Made by a program: the position numbers and the translations under genes. Below the pieces are notes generated by a model. It made no database searches. It was not told the origin of the DNA and was given only the letters and a program-made list of their open reading frames with translations. From assembly GCF_038502225.1 (NCBI RefSeq), contig NC_091355.1:16694381-16758380 (forward strand): 64,000 nt of DNA. The letters run 5' to 3'. The stretch is from Cherax quadricarinatus (Eukaryota; Arthropoda; Malacostraca; Decapoda; Parastacidae). This document shows positions 32,391-44,242 of this stretch, one piece after another. Position 1 is the first letter of the stretch. Every line of letters begins with the position of its first letter.

Positions 32391-32640
32391 GTGGAGAAGC
32401 TCAGAACTCTGCAACACAATTGTCCTCAAAGATTTAAGTTATATCATGAATTAAGGAAAGATCCCAGACGTAACCTTACAAAACAAAGCAAATGCGACTG
32501 AAATGGACAAGGTGTATTACAGTGGAAAAAATGAACATGTTATTAGAAGACGGGGGAACTTACGTGCCCCTTAAGTATAGGCAAAAGATTAGTTGTACTT
32601 AGGGTTTAAAATGAGAAAAAGACTTGTTGATAAAACGAAG
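32391..32640 (+). pseudogene. Decayed LINE fragment related to 10568-10760
   Basis: It shares CTCAGAACTCTGCAACACAA, GAATTAAGGAAAGATCC and GAACATGTTATTAGAAGACG with the earlier fragment. One frame reads HNCPQRFKLYHELRKDP. No RT motif is left here, so the LINE identity comes from the other copy, where an FADD region follows. Confidence 0.45.
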
Positions 32641-32687
32641 ACGTGCTATTTTTTTAAAAGCTAGGAGCTATTAACCTCCCTCAGTGT

Positions 32688-32970
32688 GATAAATGAGACA
32701 TTTCTAACATTAGGGAATTTTTATTCATGAAGGGTTTCACCAGTATCATCGTCAGTCCAGTACAGGAAAGAACGGTTGAAGATGAGCAGGAGTTTGAGGT
32801 AATCGGTCCCTTAGCTTAATGACTGAACATATCGATACAAGGCTGAAGGACTTGAATTCTTATTTATCTTCCACGGTTCTTCTCTGCACAGGACTGAAGA
32901 AGTCACTGGCTGGTGAAAAGCTTCAGGAATGAAGATACACAAATACTGCCTTTAAGTATCTTTTATCAAC
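32688..32970. repeat. Fold-back repeat with two degenerate hammerhead-like motifs
   Basis: The left arm starts GATAAATGAGACATTTCTAA and the right arm ends CTTTTATCAACTTGTCGG. The plus-strand motif at about 32893-32920 reads CTGAAGA, A, GTCA-CTGGC-TGGT, GAAA: both outer stem II pairs changed to G-U wobbles, so pairing is still possible. The minus-strand arm (about 32730-32755) is more damaged. Confidence 0.55.
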
Positions 32971-33079
32971 TTGTCGGTTTTCTAAAGCCATTTTTTATAA
33001 AGTTATCTCGGTTCATTTCAAAGTCCAATCCCACTTAAGGTAGACTATCACCCGAAGTAACACCCAAGGAATAGTACCA

Positions 33080-33450
33080 CTCCCCAGGATGATACGCACA
33101 ACAGTCGACTAACACCTAGTTACTGTGGAAGGTCTCGTCTAACACCCAGACTCTTAAAGTACATTAGGCTGCAGAATGTCACCCACACTAGTCTGCAAAT
33201 GCCTAGGAACTAAGGTAGTCTACTACCCTTCAGGATATCCACAACAGTTACCCAGCACCCATGTTCTAAGGTGTGCTGCCCCCTCAAGGATGCCTCCCGC
33301 AACATTCTAACATACAGGGTCACCTTGAGCATGAATGATTCGCCGGTACGTGTCTCGGCCCGGGTCTTTTCCAGATGGTAACCCGGCACTGTTAGGTGAA
33401 CAGAAACAAGTCTCCTTACACACCAAATGTGGTAAGGAGGCTTGTCCATA
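33080..33450 (-). repeat. Degenerate SINE family-T sequence, partly tandem
   Basis: CAGGATGATACGCACAACAG then TCGACTAACACCTAG matches the family-T body. Weaker copies of the same string recur at about 33175 and 33225-33250. A GGTGAACAGAAACAAG block follows, which is in the expected place. 33451-34572 shows nothing I can assign. Confidence 0.45.
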
Positions 33451-34572
33451 CATCGCTGCTCAACGGCTGGTTATCCCTATTCTTTAGCTGTGAATTAAAG
33501 ACACTACCAAAGGAGGAAAGAGTCGCATGTGTAGCAATGTACTATAGTGTACCTGTCACATTATCTCTCTAGTTTGAACAAATGGATGGCAAGCAGCTGG
33601 ATGTTATGTAAACCCCTAAGAAGCGAACATAAACCTCTATGTTCTTGCTTGCTTCACGCTGGTAAATCAGCACTAAGATCATTCTCAGTGTAGGATGAAG
33701 GTAACCAAGACACCATCCTGCTAGAACGTCCCTAAATGAGAAAGTATTAGATGATCAGCTCTTTTACTAGGGCCCCATCCACTGATCTTCTCATGCAAAT
33801 CCACAACTGTGCAGACTTTGCCGCTGCATCGTTGTTAATTAAGTCGCCTTGCAAATGCAAGGTAGTCTGAACGAGCCCTTAGTACTCCTAAGACAATGTG
33901 TCACTTTCAATGTATGGGGAAGTTCTCCGTTCCCCTCATATAATGAATTGTATTAAAGGACGGAGGAGATAGATTCACTTGGGGTTTCACTGTGAACCTA
34001 ACTAGGCTAATAGACAGAAGGGGAGAGCAGTCGCCCGTATCTTCTGAACTTACATGATCATTGAAAGTGGGTACTCGTTATGCTTAACTAAATTGAATAT
34101 ATTTTCATATCATTTCTCCTACGAATAATTATGTCACATCATTTTTGCTGAGGAAATAAAGAGATAAAAGGATTGTCCGGGTAATATACGACATATAATA
34201 ATATATGAAAAAAAATAAAAAATAAAAATGATTACATTCTGTTAAGAACGTCAAATCCCTAGTGATCATATAACGAATGGGAAAGGAAAGTGATTAGATT
34301 TGATCCAAGAAATCCGAGGGTTAACCCAATTTCCTGGATTAAAAGCTCCTCGACAGCATAAATGCATCTCCAAAATAAAAGTATGCGACGAAAATGTTTC
34401 AATAAATATTTTCTATATTCACTTGAGAAGTGACCTCGAGACACGTGACCACAGGCAAGGTTACAGCCGCTGAACTAGGATGAACGGCGAAGACAATTAA
34501 CAAAAGTATAGTGTCGAATATAAGACCCGGCTCAGGAGTACACAAAAGCCTTGTTGCGGCTGCCTGCATGAA

Positions 34573-34688
34573 GCAGAACAGAGCTGAAACCCAGCTATTG
34601 CCAGCACAGGGGAGAGCAGGCCTGACACCCAGCTGTTGCCAGCACAGGGAAGAACAGAGCTGACACCCAGCTGTTGCCAGCACAGGAC
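34573..34688. repeat. Minisatellite, about 44-bp unit, 2.7 copies
   Basis: Repeats of GAACAGAGCTGACACCCAGC then TGTTGCCAGCACAGG. Confidence 0.9.
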
Positions 34689-34786
34689 AGGAAAAAACTG
34701 ACTTTCACTCTGAGCAAGTGAACCTTACTATATCAGACACACTAAACCTTATCTGTAGAGCACTGACTAACATTAGAAACAGAGCA

Positions 34787-35042
34787 CTGATAAATAATAA
34801 CAACACACCACTAAGTAACATTAACAGCAGACCACTAAGTAACATTAACAGCAGACCACTAAGTAGCATTAACAGCACACCACAAAGTAACATTAACAGC
34901 ACACCACTAAGTAACATTAACAGCACACCACTAAGTAGCATTAACAGCACACCACAAAGTAAGATTAACAGCACACCACTAAGTAGCATTAACAGCACAC
35001 CACTAATTAACATTAACAACAGACCACTAAGTAACATTAACA
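34787..35042. repeat. 24-bp minisatellite (about 10-11 units)
   Basis: Unit AACATTAACAGCACACCACT plus AAGT. Because the unit is a multiple of three, long frames (NINSRPLS and LLMLLSGV types) appear on both strands; they are not genes. Confidence 0.93.
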
Positions 35043-35180
35043 ACTTCTACTTTCTGCCTCTAATGCATCTACCTCTCTTCTACTTCATCTTCTCTTCTTC
35101 CCTTCTCATTATAATTAAAATGCCCTACATTTTTCAACACAATTATCCTCCTCTCATGTTCCTAAGACTTCACCCTCCCT

Positions 35181-35243
35181 TCTCTCTCTCTCTTTTTTTT
35201 TTTTACACAGGGTATGACAAGGTTAAGGATCCCTCTCTCTCTT
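35181..35243 (-). repeat. LINE-J 3' tip (about 30 bp) with poly(A) inside a (CT)n tract
   Basis: The plus strand reads (CT)n, T-run, ACACAGGGTATGACAAGGTT then AAGGATCC, (CT)n. The middle part is the reverse complement of the LINE-J 3' end. It is an extremely truncated insertion with CT repeats on both sides. Confidence 0.72.
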
Positions 35244-35540
35244 TTACACTTCCCTAACCCTCTTCTACTACCACCAGCCTCTTGATTAGACCCTCAATCC
35301 ACTGTAGTATTTGCCTAAAATTTCTTCGTAAACGGATTCTTTCGAGAAATATGGGAGATTCTGTACCGGAATATTGCACTAACATATTCCCTAAATAAAA
35401 TATTTATGCTACACTAGAATTCACATTATTACTGCGTTATAATATTTTCATCTCTCCGTAGTAACCAGGTGACTCGTGGTCGACCAAAATGCAATTTTTA
35501 TGATTCTATAAATGTTTCAGTAGTAATTTCGTTAAATGAA

Positions 35541-35643
<103 letters not shown>

Positions 35644-35644
35644 G

Positions 35645-38117
35645 TTTATCACACTGGCAGATTCCCACCAAGGCAGGGTGGCCCGAAAAAGAAAAACTTT
35701 CACCATCATTCACTTCATCACTGTCTTGCCAGAAGGGTGCTTTACACTACAGTTTTTAAACTGCAACATTAACACCCCTCCTTCAGAGTGCAGGCACTGT
35801 ACTTCCCATCTCCAGGACTCAAGTCCGGCCTGCCGGTTTCCCTCAACCCCTTCATAAATGTTACTTTGCTCACACTCCAACAGCACGTCAAGTATTAAAA
35901 ACCATTTGTCTCCATTCACTCCTATCAAACACGCTCACGCATGCCTGCTGGAAGTCCAAGCCCCTCGCACACAAAACCTCCTTTAACCCTCCCTCCAACC
36001 TTTCCTAGGCCGACCCCAACCCCGCCTTCCTTCCACTACAGACTGATACACTCTTTAAGTCATTCTGTTTCGCTCCATTCTCTCTACATGTCCGTACCAC
36101 CTCAACAACCCTTCCTCTGCCCTCTGGACAACAGTTTTGGCAATCCCGCACCTCCTCCTAACTTCCAAACTACGAATTCTCCGCATTATATTCACACCAC
36201 ACATTGCCCTCAGACATGACATCTCCACTGCCTCCAGCCTTCTCCTCGCTGCAACATTCATCACCCATGCTTCACACCCATGTAAGAGCGTTGGTAAAAC
36301 TATACTCTCATACATTCCCCTCTTTGCCTCCAAGGACAAAGTTTTTGTCTCCACAGACTCCTAAGTGCATCGCTCACCCTTTTCGCTTCATCAATTCTAT
36401 GATTCACCTCATATTTAATAGACCCATCCGCTGACACGTCCACTCCCAAATATTTGAATACATTCACCTCCTCCATACTCACTCCCTCCAATCTGATATC
36501 CAATCTTTCATCACCTAATCTTTTTGTTATCCTCATAACCTTACTCTTTCCTGTATTCACTTTTAATTTTCTTCTTTTACATACCCTACCAAATTCATCC
36601 ACCAACCTCTGCAACTTCTCTTCAGAATCTCCCAAGAGCACAGTGTCATCAGCAAAGAGCAACTGTGACAACTCCCACTTTATGTGTGATTCTTTATCTT
36701 TTAACTCCACGCCTCTTGCCAAGACCCTCGCATTTACTTCTCTTACAACCCCATCTGTAAATACATTAAACAACCACGGTGACATCACACATCCTTGTCT
36801 AAGGCCTACTTTTACTGGGAAATAATTTCCCTCTTTCCTACATACTCTAACTTCAGCCACACTATCCTCGTAAAAACTCTTAACTGCTTTCAGTAACCTA
36901 CCTCCTACACCATACACCTGCAACATCTGCCACATTGCCCCCTATCCACCCTGTCATCCGTCTTTTCCAAATCCATAAATGCCACAAAAACCTCTTTAGC
37001 CTTATCTAAATACTGCTCACTTATATGTTTCACTGTAAACACCTGGTCCACCCCCCCCCACCATTCCTAAAGCCTCCTTGTTCATCTGCTATCCTATTCT
37101 CCGTCTTACTCTTAATTCTTTCAATAATAACTCTACCATACACTTTACCAGGTATACTCAACAGACTTATCCCCCTATAATTTTTGCACTCTCTTTTGTC
37201 CCCTTTGCCTTTATACAAAGGAACTATGCATGCTCTCTGCCAATCCCTAGGTACCTTACTCTTTTCCATACATTTATTAAATAAAAGCACCAACCACTCC
37301 AAAACTATATCCTCACCTGCTTTTAACATTTCAATCTTTATCCCATCAATCCAAGCTGCCTTAGCCCCTTTCATTTTACCCACTGCCTAACGAACTTCCT
37401 CCACACTCACAAATGGCTCTTACTCACTCCTACAAGATGTTATTCCTCCTTGCCCTATACACAAAATCTTAACTTCCCTATCTTCATTAACATTTAACAA
37501 TTCCTCAGAATATTCCCTCCATCTTCCAGATGCCTCTAACTCTCCATTTAATAACTCTCCTCTCTTATTTTAAGCTATCAAGTCCATTTGTTCTCTAGGC
37601 TTCCTCAACTTCTTAACCTCACTCCTAAACTTTTTCTTATTTTCAACAAAATTTGTTGATAACATCTCATCTGCTCTCTTTTTACATTGCTTCACCATTC
37701 TCTTAGCCTCTCCCTTTTTCTCCATATACTCTTCCCTCCTTGCATCACTTCTACTTTGTAAAAACCTCTCATATGCTAACTTTTTCTCATTACTACTCTC
37801 TTTACATCATCATTCCCCCAATCACTCCTCTTCCCTCCCGCACCCACTTTCCTGTAACCACAAACTTCTGCTGAACACTCTAACACTACATTTTTAAAAC
37901 TACCCCATACCTCTTCGACCCCATTGCCTATGCTCTCATTAGCCCATCTATCCTCCAATAGATGTTTATATCTTACCCTAACTGCCTCCTCTTTTAGTTT
38001 ATAAACCTTCACCTCTCTCTTCCTGATGCTTCTAATCTCCTTGTATCCCATCTACGCTTTACTCTCAGTGTAGCTACAACTAAAAAGTGATCTGATATAT
38101 CTGTGGCCCCTCTATAA
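35645..38117 (-). pseudogene. RTE-like LINE copy 2 (minus strand)
   Basis: Minus strand from 38117 to 35645: the end of the endonuclease (SDHFLVVATL), linker (VRVRYKHLLEDRWANE), RT fingers (KNYRGISLLSIPGKVYGRVI; EQGGFR), palm (LRQGCVMSPWLFN, QLLFADDTVLLGD), thumb, and the C-terminal GCEAWVMN…CLRAMCGVN…LLRWYGHVERM block. The 3' UTR ends with the same CACCCTGCCTTGGTGGGA block as copy 1. Multiple frame breaks occur, including near 36940, 37060 (a C-run in the GGFR region) and 37390-37800. It has no in-frame stop where copy 1 has Glu to stop at the KSFYEDS site. Non-functional. The 5' end stops at the same base as its own duplicate at 38191-38400. Confidence 0.87.
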
Positions 38118-38119
38118 AC

Positions 38120-38127
<8 letters not shown>

Positions 38128-38185
<58 letters not shown>
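38128..38185. repeat. (AT)n microsatellite between duplicated LINE segments
   Basis: About 58 bp of AT separating two direct copies of the LINE 5' part. Confidence 0.96.
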
Positions 38186-38186
<1 letters not shown>

Positions 38187-38187
<1 letters not shown>

Positions 38188-38402
38188 TACCCCATACCTC
38201 TTCGACCCCATTGTCTATGCTCTCATTAGCCCATCTATCCTCCAATAGCTGTTTATATCTTACCCTAACTGCCTCCTCTTTTAGTTTATAAACCTTCACC
38301 TCTCTCTTCCCTGATGTTTCTATTCTCCTTGTATCCCATCTACCTTTTACTCTCAGTGTAGCTACAACTAGAAAGAGATCTGATATATCTGTGGCCTCTA
38401 TA
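38187..38402 (-). repeat. Direct duplicate of the RTE-like LINE copy 2 5' segment
   Basis: It matches 37901-38117 with few differences (e.g. TAGCTGTTTAT against TAGATGTTTAT) and ends at the same point (GATATATCTGTGGCC(C)CTCTATA), followed again by (AT)n. It encodes the VYKLKEEAVRVRYKQLLEDR region. Confidence 0.88.
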
Positions 38403-38403
38403 C

Positions 38404-38473
<70 letters not shown>
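38403..38473. repeat. (AT)n microsatellite
   Basis: About 70 bp of AT leading into TIR element E. Confidence 0.96.
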
Positions 38474-38476
<3 letters not shown>

Positions 38477-38855
38477 GTGCAGAATATGTAAAACTGGCCA
38501 ATTAGCAAGAACTCATTTAAAATTAAGTGCTAAAATTTTCTCTTATACGTTTAAAGATATTTTTTCATTAATGTTAATGTAAAAATGTTTAATCTTGCTC
38601 CAAAAGAATCTTAGAGAACTTACCTAACCTTATTATAACAAGAAAAATTTATTTTAGCCTAACCCAACTAAATATATTTTAGATTTGTTTACAATAATTT
38701 AATACTAAACAAACACAGTGAAATATATTTTTTTTCGTTAGGTTCAGAACGATTTTGGCGAAATTATTGCATACACAAATTTTCACTTGTCCTATATGAC
38801 AAGATGAGCGTTGCTATTTAAGCCAAGATCGCAAGTTCTGCCTATTCGGCACGAC
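38474..38855 (+). mobile_element. AT-microsatellite TIR element, copy E (complete)
   Basis: 382 bp. Left GTCGTGCAGAATATGTAAAA, right CTGCCTATTCGGCACGAC. (AT)n on both sides; body nearly identical to copies C and G. Confidence 0.88.

Positions 38856-38927
<72 letters not shown>
38856..38927. repeat. (AT)n microsatellite between TIR elements E and F
   Basis: About 72 bp of AT. Confidence 0.96.
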
Positions 38928-38930
<3 letters not shown>

Positions 38931-39303
38931 CTGAATAGGTAAAACTGGTCAATTAGCAAGAACTCATTGAAAATGAAGCCCTTTCTAAAATTTACTTTTA
39001 TGTTTAAATATATATTTTTTTCATTTATGTTAATGTAAAAATGAATAATTCTATACCAAAATAACCTTAGAAAACTTACCTAACCTTATTATAACAAGAG
39101 CAATTTCATTTAGCCTAATCTAACTAAATACATTGTAGATAGGTTTACAGTAATTTAATAATAAACACAATGAATATATTTTTCTCGTTATGGTCAGAAT
39201 GATTTTTACGATATTATTGCATACCCAAATTTTCGCTTGCCTTATTCGGCAAGAAAAGCGTTGCTATTTAAGCCAAAGTTGCAAGTTTTACCTGTTCGGC
39301 ACG

Positions 39304-39305
<2 letters not shown>
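38928..39305 (+). mobile_element. AT-microsatellite TIR element, copy F
   Basis: 378 bp. Left GTGCTGAATAGGTAAAACTG (first bases lost), right TTTTACCTGTTCGGCACGAC. More diverged than E, closer to A and B. Confidence 0.85.
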
Positions 39306-39354
<49 letters not shown>

Positions 39355-39448
39355 TATATATAAATATATATATATATAAATATATATATAAATATATATA
39401 TAAATATATATAAATATATATATATATATAATATATATATATATATAT
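39306..39448. repeat. (AC)n(AT)n/(AAATATAT)n microsatellite
   Basis: A short AC block, then AT with regularly spaced AA insertions. 39449-39990 shows nothing I can assign. Confidence 0.95.
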
Positions 39449-39997
39449 ACCACTGTAGTCTCAGCGGGACCCAGAGAGCATATCATATTAGGTCGACATT
39501 ATACAATAAATAACCCATGATGATTCGAACTCTTTGCTCGATGAGTTGTTTACAATCGTGCCATTTAAGATTGCGCTAGTCATTCATAATGGCTCTGAAG
39601 GGGCTAGAGCTAGAGTTTGCCACAACCGTGTTGATGTAAGAGTCGTCTGTCAATACCTGCATTGGTGCCCATGGTAACTTCCATATGGTGAATACAAATA
39701 CTTTAGTTGGGTGAATCTTACTAGACCGCCAACGTACAGTAGATGTCGCACTGGCTTACTCTGGGGTCGAATCCTTTATTCGGTGAACTGTCGCGGTCTT
39801 TAAGTTCACTCTCGTCAGCATCTGGAACTTCCTAGCAGCTAATTCGTATTTTATCACCTATTGCTCTTCAAAAGAAGGTCCTTCGATGTTGTGTAAAAGG
39901 TTCTTGATTCAGTGAATTGAAGCAGTTGCCCCCTTTCTTTGATCACTCCTGATTATCGACCATTCCTCAGACGTTTTATTACTAGATTTAGTGATTC

Positions 39998-40060
39998 GTA
40001 ATAATAATAATAATAATAAAATAATAATATTATTATTAATAGTAGTATTAGTATTATTAA
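39998..40060. repeat. (AAT)n / (ATT)n palindromic triplet repeat
   Basis: AATAAT units followed by ATTATT units, so the region can fold on itself. 40061-40494 is AT-rich and unassigned. Confidence 0.85.
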
Positions 40061-40494
40061 CCCTCGTGGAATACCACAGTCATTATTTTTCCCAGTTGAA
40101 TTTTCATCTTTTCAATGTTAACATTTAACATTTGAAAAGAAAGTTACTCCTATCCATTTAAAAACAACTTTACCTTTTATAAATACAATATTTCGTAGTT
40201 TAAAAATTAATCATTTACTGGGACCTCGGTTTGATGTTTTATTTAAATACAGATTAATCCAATTAACTCATCCATTTGTATCTTATGACTATTTCGCTGT
40301 AACCTAGAAAATTGATGAAAAGGAATTTAGTGATTGAAACTCGATATGTCAGATCGTTAGTCAGTTTCCGCTCACCAATGGTTTCATTCACTTGTTTCTA
40401 ATAATGTTTTTCTGTTATTTTACACGTTTGTCTAGATCGATAGGTTTTGTCTTCTTCCTTGTCACCTACATTAAATAAATAAAAATTATGCCTT

Positions 40495-40718
40495 GTGTAC
40501 ATAATAATGTCACATAAATAACAAAAGGCACAATAACGTGACTGGAACAATACACAAATAACCCGCACATAAAAGAGAGAAGCTTACGACGACGTTTCGG
40601 TCCGACTTGGACCATTGACAAAGTCACACAGTGACTTTGTCAATGGTCCAAGTCGGACCGAAACGTCGTCGTAAGCTTCTCTCTTTTATGTGCGGGTTAT
40701 TTGTGTATAATAATGTCA
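40495..40718. mobile_element. Palindromic insertion (family C) with direct repeats at its borders
   Basis: 40550-40627 and 40631-40708 are perfect inverted 78-bp arms around a 3-base centre. Each arm has GGTCC-AAGTC-GGACC followed by GAAACGTCGTCG. This is a stem-loop plus GAAA like the stem II region of the other hammerhead-like motifs, but the CUGANGA box is replaced by TCAATG. The borders ATAATAATGTCAC at 40500-40512 and 40708-40720 look like a target-site duplication. The left arm is preceded by about 37 bp more element sequence. Confidence 0.75.
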
Positions 40719-40799
40719 CCTTTATTTATTAGGTGTTGAAGGTTCTGCTGAAATAATAGCCTATCCACACTAAGGTCAGGCAAGAGACTAGTCTACTTG

Positions 40800-41000
40800 C
40801 TCTATTGTCTGCTTTGTTCATTAGTAGTAGACAAAACAAAGGTAAGGGAAAGGGCAGGCAATTCAAGAAAGTGGAGCATATCAATGATAATCACATTTGC
40901 GTCTCATTCAGCTTTGCAGTCTTGCTACCTTTACTGTCGAGTATGTACGAAATATGTCTTAGTACTGTTAGCTTCTTGGCTGCCCTGCTTCAAGGATTTT
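40800..41000 (-). pseudogene. Decayed LINE-J fragment (minus strand)
   Basis: GGGCAGGCAATTCAAGAAAG then TGGAGCAT, CTGTCGAGTATGTACGA and TTAGCTTCTTGGCTGCC align with the reverse complement of 59000-59150 (LINE-J). No intact frame. 41001-42840 contains no assignable feature except a (TTG)n run at 42121-42142. Confidence 0.45.
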
Positions 41001-42120
41001 TTTCTTCAGACACATTTTAGTCTTATTTCACTCATAGGGTATCCACCTCGCACCTGGGCTCTACCACTCTTCTATTCAGTACTATCGCTAGCATTTTTCA
41101 TAAGCAAATATAACCAGTCAAATATAACCTCGACACAGCTGTAAGCTGGTGACTGTTTAATCATCTGCACGGCTATAGGATTCTGGGAGGAGATGAAGCA
41201 TGTCACTGAGGCTGACATTTCATAACAGTGCACCAATTACATTTCCTTGTCGAACAATGCCACCAACTGAGTGGCTTGTAGGCTCCGCTCTCTTGATATT
41301 TACTCAAACAGATCTATCTTAAAAGTAGTATAAGGTGGTAGCACAGAGCCAGAGACTTCAAGTGTTTGCTGTGTTGCTGGTGTCCTACTCTGACAGAGGC
41401 ACCATCATTGTTCAGTACTACGGCAGAGATAATCTTGGACCAACTGCAGAGTAACTTTTTATGAAGACACATTGATGGTCGTAAAGTTTGCGATAACGAA
41501 AAATAAAGCGCTGTCGTTTGTCCTGAGATTATCTCAAGAATGTTCCCAGTGATTGACAGGAGTAACACAGGTCTGTGGTGCCTGATTATCGCTCGAATCT
41601 CCCTTTAGTGAACAGAGACATCTGCTTTTTATCCACGAAGGTCACCTCATGTATCAGTTGCTGATTGAGCAGCTGATGAATTTATTATGCTGCTGACTTT
41701 TCTGATTAGGTTGCTGCAGAGGTTGATTATGTACCTGGTGACAGCATGCCTGGGGCTGTCAGTGATAAGTTTGGGTGGCTACCTAGTCCTCCTCCACGTC
41801 CTCTTCAATGCCCTCATCCACAGATACCAATTATAGCCCTGACGCTAACGCTTTGGAACAGTATTTGTTCAGGCAGTCTATCAGCTGATTGTTGGTTACG
41901 GCAGCCACATGTGGAGACGAAATGAACATGGGTTAGAGCAGTGATGTCAGGTGTGTTAAAAGGTGATGGAGTGGAGCCGTCAGCTCCAAGTTTTATTCCT
42001 TACTGGATAAAGGATCTATCCCCACTGTCGTGATCGAATAACCTGAAATGGAATTTACATATTATGGTGCTATGAACGCAATCTCTGGAGTTTTATGGTT
42101 ACCAGATTTTCACCATTTTT

Positions 42121-42142
42121 TGTTGTTGTTGTTGTTGTTGTT
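42121..42142. repeat. (TTG)n triplet repeat
   Basis: Seven TTG units. Confidence 0.9.
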
Positions 42143-42837
42143 CTGTTGTCACCATCAGCTGATAATTCTCATTCAGTTACAATAGGCCTGTTCTAGATCT
42201 ATACAATGGCATGATCAAATGATTTTTAAGAGCTCTTAAAGCGATTCCTGTTGTGGAAATATCTTGGTAGCAAACAATAAATCAATTTAGCACTATTGAT
42301 ATTTTGAAAAGAGTACCTGAAATTCATTAAATCCATTCTGACGTGATTTCAAGCAAGTTTATGGTACATATGTCACAAAAATTTCTGAGATGAGCCGCCT
42401 GGCTACAACAGACATCTTCTGTCACGTATGTTGTGACAGTATTTGAAGAAGAGAACCTCCAGAACGGTCAAATATTCCTGGCCTCTTGCTATGTTTCCAC
42501 ACATACTACTACAACCTTTGGATCAATAATTATATAGTGAATTAATCTTACAATTTCTCGATGGGACGACATGAACTTCAGTAAGAGTGTGGAAGGTGTA
42601 AGAGGATTTCTCCCAAAAGTCAAGTAAGCAATGGGACAAATAATTTAAGGTAATTAACCCAGGTGTGGAAAACCAGCTGGGTAACTTAAAACTTGAATAG
42701 TAGAAAGAGAGCCTTCTGCTTTTCTGTCCTTGACTCATACAACGAGATAATTTACAATAATTTCTTAAATTATATGAAAACGTAGTTCATCTTAGCAAAC
42801 AGCCTCGGTGTAGAGTTACAAATGCTTACCCGCTCCG

Positions 42838-42948
42838 CCCCCCCCCTCTCCCTCTCTCCCTCCCTCTCTCTCTCTCCCTCTCTCCCTCCCTCTCTCTCCC
42901 TCCCTCTCTCTCTCTCTCCCTCTCTCTCTCCCTCTCTCCCCCCTCTCT

Positions 42949-42995
<47 letters not shown>

Positions 42996-43048
42996 CTCTC
43001 TCTCTCTCCCTCTCGCTCCCTCCCTCTCTCCCTCTCCCTCCCTCCCTA
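42838..43048. repeat. (CT)n/CTCCC tract split by a T-run of about 44
   Basis: Pyrimidine-only DNA. The T-run (about 42952-42995) lies inside it, a short distance from the LINE-J 3' end, and may be the poly(A) tail of that minus-strand insertion or an earlier one. Confidence 0.9.
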
Positions 43049-43505
43049 CACAGGGTTTGACAAGGTTAAGGATCCCTAGCTTTACTGACAGCTATTTACA
43101 GGTTAAGGATTCCTAACTTTATTGGCAAGCTAAGAGCTGTTACCTACATCAGCTCATTTGAAAGCATTTTTATTGTTATGAGACATACAAGTAGGAAACA
43201 GGATGAAGTTGGAGCCATCTGTGGGCCAGCATTTTCATTTGATCAACTGACTTTATCTCGTTGACATCGTTATCCTGTACGAATGTGTTCCATACTCGAG
43301 TCATCCTGGGTATGTATGATCTCAGATGGAGTGATGTTCTGGAGAAGGGTACAGCCAGAGTGAAGTTGCTGCTTTCTGCCCGTCTTGTGGCATAAAAGCT
43401 TGTTTCACGCTGTCCTCGAAGTGGATCCAAGTGTGGTATTTTGACAAAATTGGCCTTGTACATAACAGTAAGGCCACCCACATCCCTCCTATGTTGAAGG
43501 CTCTG
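43049..43505 (-). pseudogene. LINE-J copy 2 (minus strand), C-terminal part and 3' tail in a (CT)n tract
   Basis: The minus strand reads GGLTVMYKANFVKIPHLDPL, RRAESSNFTLAVPFSRTSLH, then TRVWNTFVQDND and HRWLQLHPVSYLYVS before a stop. Here the Trp codon missing in copy 1 is intact. Then comes the 3' UTR with the terminal CAAACCCTGTGT. It is 5' truncated in CCTTCAACATAGGAGGGATG at 43505, where (CT)n resumes. Confidence 0.82.
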
Positions 43506-43532
43506 CCTCTCTCTCTCTCCCTCTCTCTCCCC
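43500..43532. repeat. (CT)n tract on the 5' side of LINE-J copy 2
   Basis: CTCTCT units with CCC interruptions. Taken with 42838-43048, LINE-J copy 2 is embedded in one CT tract. 43533-43965 is unassigned. Confidence 0.85.
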
Positions 43533-43965
43533 TTCGCTCTTTCCACACTGACTCGCTCCCTCTCTCAGCCCTCACATTTGTTAAGGGTTTATCGTACAAT
43601 AGTTGGGTGGCTGCCTACTAAAGCTTCATATATAGTGAGACAAGAGCGGGCAACCTTTACCACGTCAGGAACCTCAGAGGTCAGGCTGAGGCAGCTCCTG
43701 CAGGTCAACCTCAGCCGTCAAGCCTGGCTGCCAGAGCAGTTTCTGTCTTTGGTTAGTGAACAGAGGATCGAGTCTTCGCAACGCTTAGAGCTGAGTGACC
43801 CACGAGGGTTTTGTTCTTCATATATAATATAATGTAAATAGTTCAATTGACTGTGTTTAGTAAATTAGGGAATCTAAGAGGGGGAAAAATATAAATAATA
43901 TTTTGAGTCGTTGAAGGAAAGAAGAAAAAAAAGGACAAAATAATAATTTCAGAGTAAGGTAGTGG

Positions 43966-43980
43966 GGAGGGAGGGAGAGA

Positions 43981-44018
<38 letters not shown>

Positions 44019-44118
44019 CAGGGAGAGACAGAAGGACAGGGAGAGAGGGACAGGGAGAGAAAGAGGGACAAGGGGAGGGGACAGGGAGAGAGAAGGACAG
44101 GGAGAGAGAAGGACAGGG
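43966..44118. repeat. (GA)n and GGGACAGGGAGAGA purine repeats
   Basis: GA run followed by imperfect 14-18 bp units (AGGACAGGGAGAGAGA). Confidence 0.88.
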
Positions 44119-44242
44119 AGATCTGTATCAAGATTTTCTGACGAGAGAATAAAGACTTGCTCTCCTGTTTCACGCACTGGAGAAGGAACTCCAAGAGGAT
44201 CTTGGACCAACCTAGATGACTTTATACTGCGGTAGATGTAAT

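Noticed and set aside
34705..35257. Frames NINSRPLS (plus) and LLMLLSGV (minus), which looks like a membrane protein
   Set aside because: 24-bp minisatellite, unit length divisible by three; hydrophobicity comes from the repeat word.
41161..42500. Possible gene in the 1.3-kb non-repetitive stretch
   Set aside because: Open frames are short (under 90 codons) and show no motif; no splice-consistent chain could be built by eye.
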